Below the pieces are notes generated by a model. The model worked only from the letters and a program-made list of their open reading frames with translations. It was not told the origin of the DNA and did no database searches. A program made the position numbers and the translations under genes. From assembly GCA_963676235.1 (NCBI GenBank), contig OY781044.1, forward strand, positions 1,488,001 through 1,552,000: a stretch of DNA of 64,000 nucleotides, given 5' to 3'. Below are positions 26,007-35,829 of the stretch, piece after piece; position 1 is the first letter of the stretch; each line of letters starts with the position of its first letter. This stretch comes from JALNYB01 sp963676235. Its GTDB lineage: Archaea > Thermoplasmatota > Thermoplasmata > Methanomassiliicoccales > Methanomethylophilaceae.

Positions 26007-27914
26007 ATGGAGATATTGGCGCCTGCGGGCTCTCCTGAAGGATTGATTGCTTCTGTGAAAGGAGGCTGCGATGCTGTCTATCTTGGCGGCAAGTCTTTTG
26101 GTGCGAGAGCGTTCTCTGATAATTTTACAGATCAAGAATTACAGGGAGCAATAAATTATGCCCACGATGCGAGGGTTAAAGTTTACGTTACAGTGAATAC
26201 CCTGATAAAAGATTCCGAAATGGAAGACGCTATCTCTTATGTAAAATTTCTTAAGAACATTGCAGCGGACGCTGTCCTGATTCAAGATCTGGGTCTTCTA
26301 AAAGCAATATACAATGTAGATATCGATAAACATGCATCCACCCAGATGGGCATCCATTCTGCAGCAGGCCTAGAATGGTGTTCAAATAATGATATCGACC
26401 GTGCGGTTCTTTCAAGAGAGCTCACTTTCGAAGAACTATCAGAAGTAGTAAAGGATTCTCCAGTGGATACGGAAGTTTTCGTCCAGGGGGCGATGTGTTA
26501 CTGCCTTTCGGGAGGATGTCTATTCTCCAGCCTTGCTGGAGGAAGGAGTGGCAACAGAGGACAATGCGCACAACCATGCAGAAAGAGATACAAATTTGGA
26601 ACAAAAGAAGGATATCTCCTAAGCAGTGCAGATCTTTACGGCGTCGACTGGCTTCCTAAATTGGAATCGATTGGCATAACATCCGCTAAGATAGAAGGAA
26701 GAATGAGAAGTCAAGCCTATGCATATCTTGCAACAAATGTCTATTCCATGGCCAATAAAGGTGCATCCAAAGAAGAAATCGCGGAGACCGATGCTCTTCT
26801 GAAAACCGTATTCAACAGAGGTGTCTGCGAGGGATATTTCGGCGGTGTCAAATCACCCGTACAATACATATTCGCAGATAACAGAGGATTTTACCTAGGA
26901 AGGATCCGTATAACAGACCGTAAATTCGATACATATGAATTCAAAGAACCTGTCAATCTGAAAGACGGATTGTCGATATTCAGCGGAGAGAACAAGATCG
27001 GTGGATTCAAAATATCAAATGTCGGTAAAGTAATGACACCGTTCAAAATAGAAGATGGAGAATACGATATCTATAGAACGTTCGATCCTCACATAGATGA
27101 GATCAAAAATCTTGTAGGTCCCGCACCTAAATTCACAGGTCTAAGCAGAAGAGCGCCGATAAGACACGATGGTAAACTATCTAATCGTATCAAAGGCAAG
27201 AGACCCGATATATCATTCTACGTCAATTCTCTCAAGAATCTCGATGCAGTGATTCCCTATACAAAACGTGTCTATTTCGACATGAATGAATACTTCCCCG
27301 AAGCAAAGAAGATGTGTGACAAAGCAAACATAGAATGTGTAATGAACATTCCAAGATTCTTCCCGCGTGGTAAGATAAAATATTCATACGATTCAGTTAT
27401 GATGCACAGCCCTATGCAGATAAAAACCGATGAAGGCTGCAGAATCTATGGAAGTTATCATATGAATATGTTCAACTTCGACTTTCCAACAGATATGTAT
27501 CAAACGACGCTGTCTGTGGAATTATCAAAGATCGATATTGAAAGCATTGCAAAACACTATTCTGGACGCATTGAGGTCATGTCTTTTGGAAGGACCGAGA
27601 TAATGTGCTCCAGAGACCCTAACATGGGCAATGGCATTCTAATAGACGAAAAAGAATTCGAATTTCCCGTGTATAAAGATTCGGAAGGACTATCGCACTT
27701 CCTCAACTCATCCGATCTTATGTTGCTACCTTACACAAAGGAATTGCAACATATCGGTGTGGATTCTTTGGGAATAGATGTAAGAAAACGTCCTACACAA
27801 TTAACAAAGCTGGTGGCAGAAGCGTATGCTACAGGAAACCTTTCTAACAAAGGAAAGATCACAGAGATGTGCGGAAGCATAAATTACGGAGCCTATCTTA
27901 AAGCCATAAATTAA
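26007..27914 (+). CDS. U32 family protein (YegQ/RlhA-like)
   Basis: A 635-residue protein of the U32 'peptidase' family, whose studied members hydroxylate RNA (RlhA, TrhP). The TIM-barrel part opens with ILAPAGSPEGL. The family Cys cluster is seen around residues 160-195 (GAMCYCLSGGC, then GQCAQPCRK), where an Fe-S cluster is likely. The last 250 residues are an extension with a second barrel-like half. SD GAGGTATC precedes ATG. Divergent from the Tad operon. Confidence 0.9.
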   Translation: MEILAPAGSPEGLIASVKGGCDAVYLGGKSFGARAFSDNFTDQELQGAINYAHDARVKVYVTVNTLIKDSEMEDAISYVKFLKNIAADAVLIQDLGLLKAIYNVDIDKHASTQMGIHSAAGLEWCSNNDIDRAVLSRELTFEELSEVVKDSPVDTEVFVQGAMCYCLSGGCLFSSLAGGRSGNRGQCAQPCRKRYKFGTKEGYLLSSADLYGVDWLPKLESIGITSAKIEGRMRSQAYAYLATNVYSMANKGASKEEIAETDALLKTVFNRGVCEGYFGGVKSPVQYIFADNRGFYLGRIRITDRKFDTYEFKEPVNLKDGLSIFSGENKIGGFKISNVGKVMTPFKIEDGEYDIYRTFDPHIDEIKNLVGPAPKFTGLSRRAPIRHDGKLSNRIKGKRPDISFYVNSLKNLDAVIPYTKRVYFDMNEYFPEAKKMCDKANIECVMNIPRFFPRGKIKYSYDSVMMHSPMQIKTDEGCRIYGSYHMNMFNFDFPTDMYQTTLSVELSKIDIESIAKHYSGRIEVMSFGRTEIMCSRDPNMGNGILIDEKEFEFPVYKDSEGLSHFLNSSDLMLLPYTKELQHIGVDSLGIDVRKRPTQLTKLVAEAYATGNLSNKGKITEMCGSINYGAYLKAIN

Positions 27915-27964
27915 ATTAACTGTAACTTCCACTATTTAAACTCTAAAAAGACAAACAGTCTTTC

Positions 27965-28369
27965 ATGAGATTGAATAAAAAAGGAGACATAGGATTTCCT
28001 GAAGTACTGATGTCCGTGATGATAGTGACCATTGTGCTTTCTGCATATGTGGCAATAGTCGTATACAACGGAATGCCCTCGGATGACGACCTTCCCGAGT
28101 TCGACAGAGATCTTGTTGATATTATTGTCATAGAGAACAGAGTGGTCACAGGAAACATCTCCGAAAAACTCATCGAAATCATGGATAAGAACGGTTATCG
28201 CGGAATAATCGTAAATTGTATATCACCTGGCAACATCGTTGACTGTGATTTGAGATTCTCTGTTGGTTTTATGGACAACGAGATAACAGGAGAAAAATTT
28301 TTAAGATCTGTTCCAACAGATGACGGTCGGTCGATCCCGATAATTTTTGAGGTGGCCATATGTATCTGA
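27965..28369 (+). CDS. small pilin-like protein with class III signal
   Basis: A 134-residue protein. The N-terminus is basic (MRLNKKG), then GFPEVLMSV and a hydrophobic segment of about 20 residues. This is the layout of archaeal type IV pilins cut after K-K-G by a prepilin peptidase. The rest (about 90 residues) is a polar extracytoplasmic domain of no family I know. The TATA-like CTATTTAAAC about 25 nt upstream implies a leaderless mRNA. It overlaps the next pilin-like gene by 10 nt. It shares NKKGxIGFP with the gene at 45896. Confidence 0.75.
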   Translation: MRLNKKGDIGFPEVLMSVMIVTIVLSAYVAIVVYNGMPSDDDLPEFDRDLVDIIVIENRVVTGNISEKLIEIMDKNGYRGIIVNCISPGNIVDCDLRFSVGFMDNEITGEKFLRSVPTDDGRSIPIIFEVAICI

Positions 28370-28803
28370 AAGACAAAAAAGGCATCACAGCGATTGTAGA
28401 TGCAATGATCTTCATAGTTATCATCTCCCTAGCTGTAGCAGCACTTTATGCCACTACAGGAGACGAGGAATTCATAATGAACGATGCCTCAGATGTTTCC
28501 AATCAATTATTATCATCTGACTTCAGAATTTCTGACCTCATGAACACTGACGATTCTTCTGTGGTGTCGTTGACGGACCTTCTAGCCGCAGCTGTCGTCA
28601 CAGGTGACGCATCCATAACCGATTATGTAGTGACTGTTTTAGATGCCCTTACAGAAAGACCTGATTCATATCTATTGAATCTGAAATATAGTGGAAAAGT
28701 AATAAGTTTAGGAACCGGAGACGGAAGTCCTGTCTCCGGTTATATCACTGACTCAACAGTCACATTCGGTGGAACATTGACCTTTGAATTGTATCTTTAC
28801 TGA
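28360..28803 (+). CDS. small pilin-like protein with class III signal
   Basis: A 147-residue protein starting MYLKDKKGITAIVDA and followed by a strong hydrophobic helix, as in archaeal type IV pilins processed after K-K-G. The remaining 110 residues are Ser/Thr/Asp-rich and probably outside the cell. GAGGTGG gives a good ribosome site; overlaps the previous gene. Likely a subunit of the same filament or pseudopilus. Convergent with apgM with no gap. Confidence 0.75.
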   Translation: MYLKDKKGITAIVDAMIFIVIISLAVAALYATTGDEEFIMNDASDVSNQLLSSDFRISDLMNTDDSSVVSLTDLLAAAVVTGDASITDYVVTVLDALTERPDSYLLNLKYSGKVISLGTGDGSPVSGYITDSTVTFGGTLTFELYLY

Positions 28804-30048
28804 TCATGCACCGTATTTCGGAGTACGATCGGCAAGATCCAAACATATCGGTACAATGCAATGTCCTCTGATACGTCCGATACGTCCGTGGGCACATCCG
28901 GATTCACTGAATGTATCAGCATCATCCATTACATTGCCTGGGGTATAGATCGTTATTGGGACAGGATCACCACTATGATCCCCTAATGAACACGGTGTGC
29001 TGTGATCGGCTGTGAATACTATGACAAGGTCCTCTGGGAAATGATCCTTGATATATCCTGCCATAATATCCAATCTCTCAATTATGTCACATTTCAGCTT
29101 AGGATTAGAATCATGACCGCAGACATCGGGTGCTTTGCAGTTCATCAAGATGAATTCGTGTGTCTTCAATGTCTCTAGAGCGACCTTTGCCTTTAATGTG
29201 AAATCAGAATCCACTCCGCCTGTACATTCCTTGGGAAGATCTATGACATCGAGTCCACACACCCCACAGATTCCCTTGATCATTCCTACGCCTGCGACAC
29301 ATGCAGCAGTCATACCGTATTTTTCTGGGAAAGACTGAATATTCGGAAAAGAACCAGCACCTCTGGGAACAAGAATGTTTGCAGGAGCTGATCCTTCTGC
29401 TACCCTCTTCTTATTGACCGGGTGATCCTTTAATCTATTGTATGATTCCTTTACAAATTTGTTAACTATCGATGCTGTGAAATCAGCTTCTTTGGATCCA
29501 TCTATTCCCGTAGATGTGTGAAGTGGACCGAGATCATGTGAATCTGCATCGGTTACCTGTGACGAAAGTCCGGGGCCTCTTAAAACAAGTGCGGCTCTGT
29601 GCTCTGTTCCTTCTTTGATGATGCATTCGATACCATCTATATTCATTCCCTGAAGGGCCTTCACAAGCTCTATCGTCTCGGGTGCCTTTATTCTACCTGC
29701 ACGACGGTCTGTGATATTCATATGCTCATCGCATGATGAAAAATTACATCTGAATGCCACATCTCCATATTTTCCTATAAGGCCGATACCTGCTGCTTCG
29801 AAGGGTCCACGACCAGTGTAGACCTTCAAGGGATCGTATCCTAATATAGAAAGATGCGAAGTATCACTTCCAGGCCTTACTCCTGGAGCGACCGTATCAC
29901 ATGTTCCTGCGATACCATGCTTTGTGAACCAGTCTAGATTGGGCGTGTTTGTAGCCTGCAATGGAGTCAATCCGTTGAGTTCTTTGCATCCGCGATCTCC
30001 AAGACCGTCCATGACTATTATCAAAATCTTCTTTTTAATCGATGACAA
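28804..30048 (-). CDS. apgM: 2,3-bisphosphoglycerate-independent phosphoglycerate mutase (archaeal)
   Basis: A 414-residue alkaline-phosphatase-superfamily enzyme interconverting 3- and 2-phosphoglycerate. IIVMDGLGDR near the N-terminus supplies a metal ligand; the PGSDTSHLSILGYDP segment holds the nucleophilic Ser; FTADHSTPCSLGDHSGDP supplies further metal ligands. The start is TTG with a GGGGAA site. It begins 2 nt after the stop of the flavoprotein gene, so they are co-transcribed. Confidence 0.95.
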   Translation of the reverse strand: MSSIKKKILIIVMDGLGDRGCKELNGLTPLQATNTPNLDWFTKHGIAGTCDTVAPGVRPGSDTSHLSILGYDPLKVYTGRGPFEAAGIGLIGKYGDVAFRCNFSSCDEHMNITDRRAGRIKAPETIELVKALQGMNIDGIECIIKEGTEHRAALVLRGPGLSSQVTDADSHDLGPLHTSTGIDGSKEADFTASIVNKFVKESYNRLKDHPVNKKRVAEGSAPANILVPRGAGSFPNIQSFPEKYGMTAACVAGVGMIKGICGVCGLDVIDLPKECTGGVDSDFTLKAKVALETLKTHEFILMNCKAPDVCGHDSNPKLKCDIIERLDIMAGYIKDHFPEDLVIVFTADHSTPCSLGDHSGDPVPITIYTPGNVMDDADTFSESGCAHGRIGRIRGHCIVPICLDLADRTPKYGA

Positions 30049-30050
30049 TT

Positions 30051-30629
30051 TTATTCCCCGTTGATCTTTTTAAGGATCCAAGCCATATTGGAACCGAGGT
30101 CCTGTACGGTCTTTACACCCTCTTTGTCATTCTCAAAGTCTCCTTCCATGCGAGAAAGACTCATACCCCAATAAGACGAACCTACAACGTACATACCGTT
30201 TATTGTGAAGAAATGTGTTATTGAATCCAGTGTGTGTATGGAACCTGCACGCCTTACTGCACTTACTGCGGCTCCGACCTTTCTATTTGTCAACATTCCG
30301 TTTGCTCTGATAACATATCCTGCCCTGTCGATCAATGCTTTTGCTTCGGTTGTCAGATCTGCAAAATAAGTGGGCGAACCGATGATTATTCCGTCCGCAG
30401 CGATCATCTTCGAAATACATTCGTTAACGATATCATCATTGTAGATGCATTTCATATTCTTGCTCTTGCCACACGCACCGCATGCTCTGCATCCGTGAAG
30501 ATCGCTTCCTCCGACCTGTACGAATTCTGTCTCGATCCCTTCGGATTCCAAGATTCTGAGAATCTCTTTGATCATATGGCTGGTATTCCCGTCCTTTCTC
30601 GGACTACAGTTAAAAGCAACGACCTTCAT
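30051..30629 (-). CDS. iron-sulfur flavoprotein (NADPH-dependent FMN reductase fold)
   Basis: A 192-residue flavodoxin-like protein. FNCSPRKDGNTS binds the FMN phosphate. The loop GCRACGACGKSKNMKC has the compact Cys pattern of methanogen Isf proteins, which carry one [4Fe-4S] cluster. Such proteins take electrons from ferredoxin and are thought to detoxify O2 or peroxide. ATG 30629 is preferred over GTG 30638 because AGGTGTGAT precedes it. In one operon with apgM. Confidence 0.88.
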   Translation of the reverse strand: MKVVAFNCSPRKDGNTSHMIKEILRILESEGIETEFVQVGGSDLHGCRACGACGKSKNMKCIYNDDIVNECISKMIAADGIIIGSPTYFADLTTEAKALIDRAGYVIRANGMLTNRKVGAAVSAVRRAGSIHTLDSITHFFTINGMYVVGSSYWGMSLSRMEGDFENDKEGVKTVQDLGSNMAWILKKINGE

Positions 30630-30763
30630 TTGAATCACACCTACTTCTATGTATATGCACCTTGAAAGAATTTCACATTAATAAACAAAGGGTAGGAACA
30701 ATACGACTATTACCGTATACTATTCACGTTAGTTTTTTGTACTAATTAAATAATCGTAGAATC

Positions 30764-31543
30764 GTGCCATATGCGAATGTAAATGGAATAAAACTAAATT
30801 ACAACATAGAAGGATCCGGAGAACCGATCGTCCTGATCACGGGATTCGGTGCCGATCTCAATTTCTGGAAAACAACGGTACCCCGCTTATCTGATGAATT
30901 CATGGTGATCACAGTGGATAATCGCGGTTCCGGATCCACATTATATTCCGGAGCGTTCTCTATAGATGACATGGCAGATGATATTGTATTTTTATTGAAT
31001 AATCTGTCCATCAAAAAGGCACATATTCTCGGGTGGTCCATGGGTTCGACAATAGCTCAAAAAATAGCGATCAATCATCCTGACAGAGTGAAAACACTTA
31101 CAGTGGTTTCTACGTACCGCTATCGTCCTGCACGGGCAGCATACGTCCTTTCGGCAATGGTAAGAGCCATGGAACACGGCGTATCTAAGGAGTATTTAGG
31201 TTATGTAATCAACGGAATGAGTTTCACAGAAGAATTTTTCAAGACAAAGGAAGAAACCGCAGGAGACATCAAACTTCCCAAAATATCAGATGCCACAGGA
31301 CTCCGTGCACAATTGAAAGCGATTGATCTTTCGGATACAACAGACACAACAAAGAGGATTAATGCACCAACATTACTGATACATGGTGTTGAAGACATCA
31401 TGGTGGAAGCAGAAGAAGGAGATGCTGTTGCGGATCAAATCAAAGACTGCAAAAGATTCTGGATACAGGATGTTGGTCATTCTATATCTTCAAGTTTATA
31501 CATTGAAGAATTCAAGAAACATGTCAGAATTCACAGCAAATGA
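30764..31543 (+). CDS. alpha/beta hydrolase
   Basis: A 259-residue hydrolase with the nucleophile elbow GWSMGS (Ser near 95), the oxyanion region ITGFGADLNFW, an acid near HGVEDIMV (about 208) and the final His in DVGHS. It begins with GTG. The substrate is not evident. Its 3' end overlaps the convergent Cys-cluster gene by 13 nt. Confidence 0.88.
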   Translation: MPYANVNGIKLNYNIEGSGEPIVLITGFGADLNFWKTTVPRLSDEFMVITVDNRGSGSTLYSGAFSIDDMADDIVFLLNNLSIKKAHILGWSMGSTIAQKIAINHPDRVKTLTVVSTYRYRPARAAYVLSAMVRAMEHGVSKEYLGYVINGMSFTEEFFKTKEETAGDIKLPKISDATGLRAQLKAIDLSDTTDTTKRINAPTLLIHGVEDIMVEAEEGDAVADQIKDCKRFWIQDVGHSISSSLYIEEFKKHVRIHSK

Positions 31544-32061
31544 GCATGCTGTTTTCTTGCTTCTTCCACTTTCAGAACGATGGTATTTTTAATGGCTCTT
31601 GTACAAGGCCAGGTATCATCCATATATGAAATAAGTTCCAGGATATCTGCTTTATGATTTGTAATGGCCAGATAAACACGGCTCATGAACATGGAAACAG
31701 CGAATGGAAATTCATCGCATATCTCTGGCCTGTTCTTCCATATGGTGCATTTATTGTCAGAACCTAAAAATGCACACGGATCTGTCTTCTTAAAAAGTAG
31801 TCTTCCATCGCTTGTCTGGGTTACGTATTCTGTCATGAATTCGAAAAGGTTTATTCCTGCCGCATTGGAGATCTTATCGACTTCCTGAGGCAATACTACA
31901 ATATGCGGCTGGTGACAACACCGGCCGCATAATTCACAGGGGATTTCATTCTTGTAACCGATACAGATCTCATAGGCCTTGTCGAGATCGACCTCCATTT
32001 CCGGAGTTATCTTATCAAGACCTTGAAGAATGTATTTTCCTCTGTAAATTGCAGATTTCAT
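31531..32061 (-). CDS. YkgJ-family cysteine-cluster protein
   Basis: A 176-residue protein of the zinc/iron-chelating YkgJ family. CELCGRCCHQPHI (about 39-51) is the signature, and further Cys lie at DPCAF, DNKCTIW, EICDEF and PCTRA. Function unknown; a metal or Fe-S site is likely. The small membrane gene follows upstream on the same strand with a 6-nt gap. Confidence 0.85.
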   Translation of the reverse strand: MKSAIYRGKYILQGLDKITPEMEVDLDKAYEICIGYKNEIPCELCGRCCHQPHIVVLPQEVDKISNAAGINLFEFMTEYVTQTSDGRLLFKKTDPCAFLGSDNKCTIWKNRPEICDEFPFAVSMFMSRVYLAITNHKADILELISYMDDTWPCTRAIKNTIVLKVEEARKQHAHLL

Positions 32062-32067
32062 ATGTTA

Positions 32068-32343
32068 TCACGAAACTAATTTTGAAATTCCTAACATGAA
32101 CGCGAGAACAGACAGCATGATTCCTAAACCTGCGAAAGCCATAAGCATCATCCTCTCATTTCCAGTTGATTTGCTAGCAATATTGATGGCGAATCCACCA
32201 AGAACCAATCCGATCGCTCCGATAGCAAAACCTATTGCTGCCATTCCATCGATAAACACCAATACTACTCCGATCAGACCACATAGAAGTGCTGCGATAC
32301 ATTTTCCCATCGGATTTGACTGAGGAACATTAATATCATCCAT
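32068..32343 (-). CDS. small membrane protein (DUF4190-like)
   Basis: A 91-residue protein with a short polar N-terminus and three hydrophobic segments (about 16-35, 37-55, 65-88) rich in Gly and Ala. It resembles short DUF4190-type proteins but I would not insist. It lies 6 nt upstream of the Cys-cluster gene, in the same direction. Confidence 0.7.
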   Translation of the reverse strand: MDDINVPQSNPMGKCIAALLCGLIGVVLVFIDGMAAIGFAIGAIGLVLGGFAINIASKSTGNERMMLMAFAGLGIMLSVLAFMLGISKLVS

Positions 32344-32388
32344 TTTTATAACTCCTGTTACTAATACATGTGAGTTTCACATAATATA

Positions 32389-33015
32389 TTAAGATATTTT
32401 CAAGTTGGAGAAAACACATTCTACCTTGACTCTCGTGGCACCGAAACGCGTGGGTTCGTCAATGCGTTTTGAATCTATTGCTCTAAACCCTGTAAAAATA
32501 TCTTCCATCTGTTCTACTGTAAAATACCTGTAAGCTATTCCGTTGCCTCTGACATTCGAATCTTTTCCTTCGGATCTCAGATCTCCTATCGCAAATGATC
32601 TTACCAGAACCTTGCCTCCTGGAATGAGCACTCTGCCGATCTCCGAGACGGCCTTCAAAAGCTGATCATCGACTAGATGTTCCAAGACGTGCACAATCGT
32701 AACAGCATCAAAACTGTTATCCGGAAATGGCAATTTATTACAATCAGAAACAAGGAATTTTGCTCTATCTCCGAATGCTTTCGTACAATATTCGATCGCA
32801 GAAGGAGAGAAATCTATACCAGTCACTTCTGCACCCATTTGTATCAATGCAACGGTGGTCTTTCCATTCCCACATCCGATATCCAGAACCTTAGAACCCT
32901 GTTCGATATTGAAATTTCCAAGTTTTCCCACCCCTCTCCAAGGGCGTTGATTCTCCTGATAGAACTGCTCCCAGCGATCCTTCTGTTCCATTTCGTTTTC
33001 CTGGGGGGCACTCAT
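32389..33015 (-). CDS. class I SAM-dependent methyltransferase
   Basis: A 208-residue methyltransferase with motif I VLDIGCGNGKTT (about 43-54), the acidic motif II end (EVTGIDFS) and motif VTIVHVLEHL. The substrate is unknown; it belongs to the Methyltransf_11/25 group. Divergent from the first phenylacetate-CoA ligase gene, with about 70 bp of shared promoter. Confidence 0.9.
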   Translation of the reverse strand: MSAPQENEMEQKDRWEQFYQENQRPWRGVGKLGNFNIEQGSKVLDIGCGNGKTTVALIQMGAEVTGIDFSPSAIEYCTKAFGDRAKFLVSDCNKLPFPDNSFDAVTIVHVLEHLVDDQLLKAVSEIGRVLIPGGKVLVRSFAIGDLRSEGKDSNVRGNGIAYRYFTVEQMEDIFTGFRAIDSKRIDEPTRFGATRVKVECVFSNLKIS

Positions 33016-33086
33016 CTAATTACCTAGGGGTGAAAAGCATTTCATAAATAATAAGACCCATATAACGAGAAGCAGAGAGAAGGATT

Positions 33087-34385
33087 ATGTTTTGGAATCC
33101 CAGGATCGAATGCATGCCAAAGGAAGACCTTCGGCAGCTCCAGTACAGAAGTTTGAAGAAATTGGTGAACAATCTATACAGTTTCAATCATTTTTATCAC
33201 AACAAAATGATCGAACAAAAAGTTCATCCAGATGATATCACGTGCCTGGAAGATATAAGAAAATTGCCATTCATGTATAAACAAGACCTGAGAGACAATT
33301 ATCCAACTAAAATGTTCACAGTACCGAACAATGATATCGTGAGATACCATGTATCGTCAGGAACAAGCGGAAAACCAACACTTGTCGGATACACGCGTAA
33401 CGATCTCGATTACTGGTCAGAAGCTTTGGCTAGATCCTTGACATCAATAGGCATCGGTGCTGAGGATACCATGCAGGTATCATACGGATATGGGCTCTTC
33501 ACAGGCGGACTCGGGCTCCATTATGGAGCGGAGAAGGTCGGAGCATCTGTTCTTCCAGCAGGAACCGGCAATACAGAACGGCAGATCGAACTCATGCAGG
33601 ACCTTAACGTTACTGCCATCGCTTGCACTCCTTCATATCTGGTCCACATCATTGATGTCGCGGCACAAATGGGCGTTGATATCAGAAAAGACACGCATCT
33701 GAGAAAAGCCGTCCTTGGTGCAGAACCTTGGACAGAGAGCATGAGAAAACACATAGAGGATGCATCGGGAGTAAAAGCATACGATATCTACGGAACATCC
33801 GAACAAGCTGGACCTATGTTCTCAGAATGCGAAGAAAGAGACGGCATTCATATCGGAGCAGATATCGCATATGTAGAGATCATCGATCCCGAATCGGGAG
33901 AACCTTGTAACGAAGGAGATAAAGGAGAAATGGTCGTCACAATGCTCAAAAAAGAAGCAATGCCGATGATCAGATACCGTATCAAAGACATCACGTCCTT
34001 GAACACAGAACCTTGTGCATGCGGAAGGACCTCTCCGAGGATCTCCAGGATCACAGGAAGAAGCGACGACATGCTCATAATCCGCGGAATCAATGTATTC
34101 CCATCACAGATAGAATACACTTTATTGCAGATACCTCAAGTAGGACATCAATACATGATCTACATAACCAGAGAGGGAGCATTGGACAATGTTATCCTTC
34201 AAGTAGAGATCAAACCAGAAGCATTCAGCGATAAAGTAGACGATATGATCCGCCTCAGAGCTCACATTGAATCCGAACTTAAAAAATACCTTAACATCGC
34301 TGTCGCAGTGGAGTTAAAGGCACCCGGAGAACTACCTAGGTTCGATGGAAAAGCTAAGAGAGTAATTGATAAAAGGGTGTTTTAA
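33087..34385 (+). CDS. paaK: phenylacetate-CoA ligase (first copy)
   Basis: A 432-residue adenylate-forming enzyme that activates phenylacetate or related aryl acids with ATP and CoA. The P-loop-like SSGTSGKPTLVGYT (about 90-103), the adenylate-site DIYGTSEQAGP, and the hinge GRSDDMLIIRGINVFPSQIE are family signatures. Full PaaK length. The next gene (ACT protein) starts directly after its stop, a common partnership. With IorAB it could make or use aryl-acetyl-CoA for aromatic amino-acid synthesis or recycling. Confidence 0.93.
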   Translation: MFWNPRIECMPKEDLRQLQYRSLKKLVNNLYSFNHFYHNKMIEQKVHPDDITCLEDIRKLPFMYKQDLRDNYPTKMFTVPNNDIVRYHVSSGTSGKPTLVGYTRNDLDYWSEALARSLTSIGIGAEDTMQVSYGYGLFTGGLGLHYGAEKVGASVLPAGTGNTERQIELMQDLNVTAIACTPSYLVHIIDVAAQMGVDIRKDTHLRKAVLGAEPWTESMRKHIEDASGVKAYDIYGTSEQAGPMFSECEERDGIHIGADIAYVEIIDPESGEPCNEGDKGEMVVTMLKKEAMPMIRYRIKDITSLNTEPCACGRTSPRISRITGRSDDMLIIRGINVFPSQIEYTLLQIPQVGHQYMIYITREGALDNVILQVEIKPEAFSDKVDDMIRLRAHIESELKKYLNIAVAVELKAPGELPRFDGKAKRVIDKRVF

Positions 34386-34814
34386 ATGGCAAATGACAAC
34401 ATAATCACACAGCTTTCGATATTCGTCAACAACGAACCGGGACGTCTCGCAGCAGTTGCAAGAATACTCAAGGATTGTGAAGTGAACATGAAAGCCTGCA
34501 ATCTTGCAGAATCTACGGAATTCGGAATTCTCAGGGCTATCGTAGACGAGCCGGACAAAGCGTTCGAGAAGATCAAAGCGAAAGGAATAATCGTGAAAAA
34601 AACCGACATAATCGGTATCGCCATTCACAATGTTCCAGGATCCCTTTTCGAAGCAGCTGACGTTCTCGGACATGCCAACATCAATATCGAATATGGATAC
34701 GCTTATGCCAGTAAAGAACGTGAAGGCCTCTTCATCCGGGTGGATGAACCAGAGAAAGCGATAGAAGCACTCAGCAAAGCAGGTATAAAACTCATCAAAG
34801 GGTCGGAAATCTAA
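34386..34814 (+). CDS. tandem ACT-domain protein
   Basis: A 142-residue protein made of two ACT domains (about 8-70 and 76-140), with the typical FVNNEPGRLAAVARIL and HNVPGSLFEAADVL openings. ACT domains bind amino acids or similar small molecules. The protein sits between a PaaK-type ligase and an EF-Tu-like gene, abutting both, and probably senses an aromatic amino acid or aryl acid. Confidence 0.9.
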   Translation: MANDNIITQLSIFVNNEPGRLAAVARILKDCEVNMKACNLAESTEFGILRAIVDEPDKAFEKIKAKGIIVKKTDIIGIAIHNVPGSLFEAADVLGHANINIEYGYAYASKEREGLFIRVDEPEKAIEALSKAGIKLIKGSEI

Positions 34815-35776
34815 TGGGAAATCTTAACGTCGTTGTTGTAGGTGCAAAGGACCTTGCCGGAGAGATAGGTAAGAAAGGCACCGTTACAGATATGACCTTC
34901 TATGAATTGAAGAAGGGAAAAGACTCTGTAACGCTTATAGAGCCGTCCAAATATCCTGAAAAACTATCATCATTATTCTATTCGGTAGCTATGTCAGAAT
35001 TCGTAATAATAGCAGTGGATAAGATCGATTCACAACTTGGAGAGACCATTGTCATGATAGACCAATTCGGACTTAAAAACGGATGGATCATCCTCAGGAA
35101 TTACATTCAACCTGAACAACTCAAACCCTTGTTTGCAGGCACCTCATTAGAAAATTACAAGATAATCGAAGAAGATGCTGTGAAGATCCGCGAAGATCTT
35201 ATCGAGATGGCGACAGCAGAGAACAGAGTAGCTGGAAATGGAACATGCGGATCATGTCCTATCGACAGCCATTTCAATGTCAAAGGTGTTGGAACCGTCG
35301 TTCTAGGCTCTGTAAGCGACGGATATTTCAAGAAACATGATAAGATGCAGGTCTTCCCTCTCAAGAAAGAGGTCAATCTTAAATCCATACAGAAACACGA
35401 TATCGATGCAGAAGACGGTGTCAAAGGAGACCATGTAGGACTTGCACTGAGAGGCATAGAATCCGAAGAACTCGATAGGGGATACGTGGTTACGACAGAC
35501 CCATCGATAAAAATGACTCGCAAGATTGAAGGAAAAGCAATGTTGGTGAAATACTGGCCTGCAGCACTGAAAGAAGGAATGGTTCTTCATATGGGTCACT
35601 GGATGCAACTTGCACCATGTCGTATCACAGCGATCGACAACGGAAATGACTTCAGAACGCCTAAGATAACGTTGGAAATGGAAGCTGATATAATCCACAA
35701 ACCCGGAGACTATGCCGTTCTCACATACCTAGAAGGCGGAAAACTCAGAGTATGTGGGAAGATAATGTTGCCCTGA
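34814..35776 (+). CDS. EF-Tu/SelB-like protein with degenerate GTPase domain
   Basis: A 320-residue protein. The C-terminal part (about 145-320) is clear translation-factor domain II/III sequence: FNVKGVGTVVLGSVSDGYF, KSIQKHD, GDHVGLALRGI, RGYVV. The N-terminal part has the outline of a G domain, but the P-loop (GAKDLAGEIGKKGT) lacks GK[ST] in place, and the DxxG and NKxD motifs are absent. GTP hydrolysis is therefore unlikely. Similar GTPase-dead EF-Tu-like proteins exist in methanogens with unknown role. Start overlaps the ACT gene stop (TAATG), so it is part of the paaK operon. Confidence 0.8.
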   Translation: MGNLNVVVVGAKDLAGEIGKKGTVTDMTFYELKKGKDSVTLIEPSKYPEKLSSLFYSVAMSEFVIIAVDKIDSQLGETIVMIDQFGLKNGWIILRNYIQPEQLKPLFAGTSLENYKIIEEDAVKIREDLIEMATAENRVAGNGTCGSCPIDSHFNVKGVGTVVLGSVSDGYFKKHDKMQVFPLKKEVNLKSIQKHDIDAEDGVKGDHVGLALRGIESEELDRGYVVTTDPSIKMTRKIEGKAMLVKYWPAALKEGMVLHMGHWMQLAPCRITAIDNGNDFRTPKITLEMEADIIHKPGDYAVLTYLEGGKLRVCGKIMLP

Positions 35777-35829
35777 ATCTTTTTGATTTCAGTAATCTAT
35801 ATATCAGATGTTCATATAATCAACAATAG

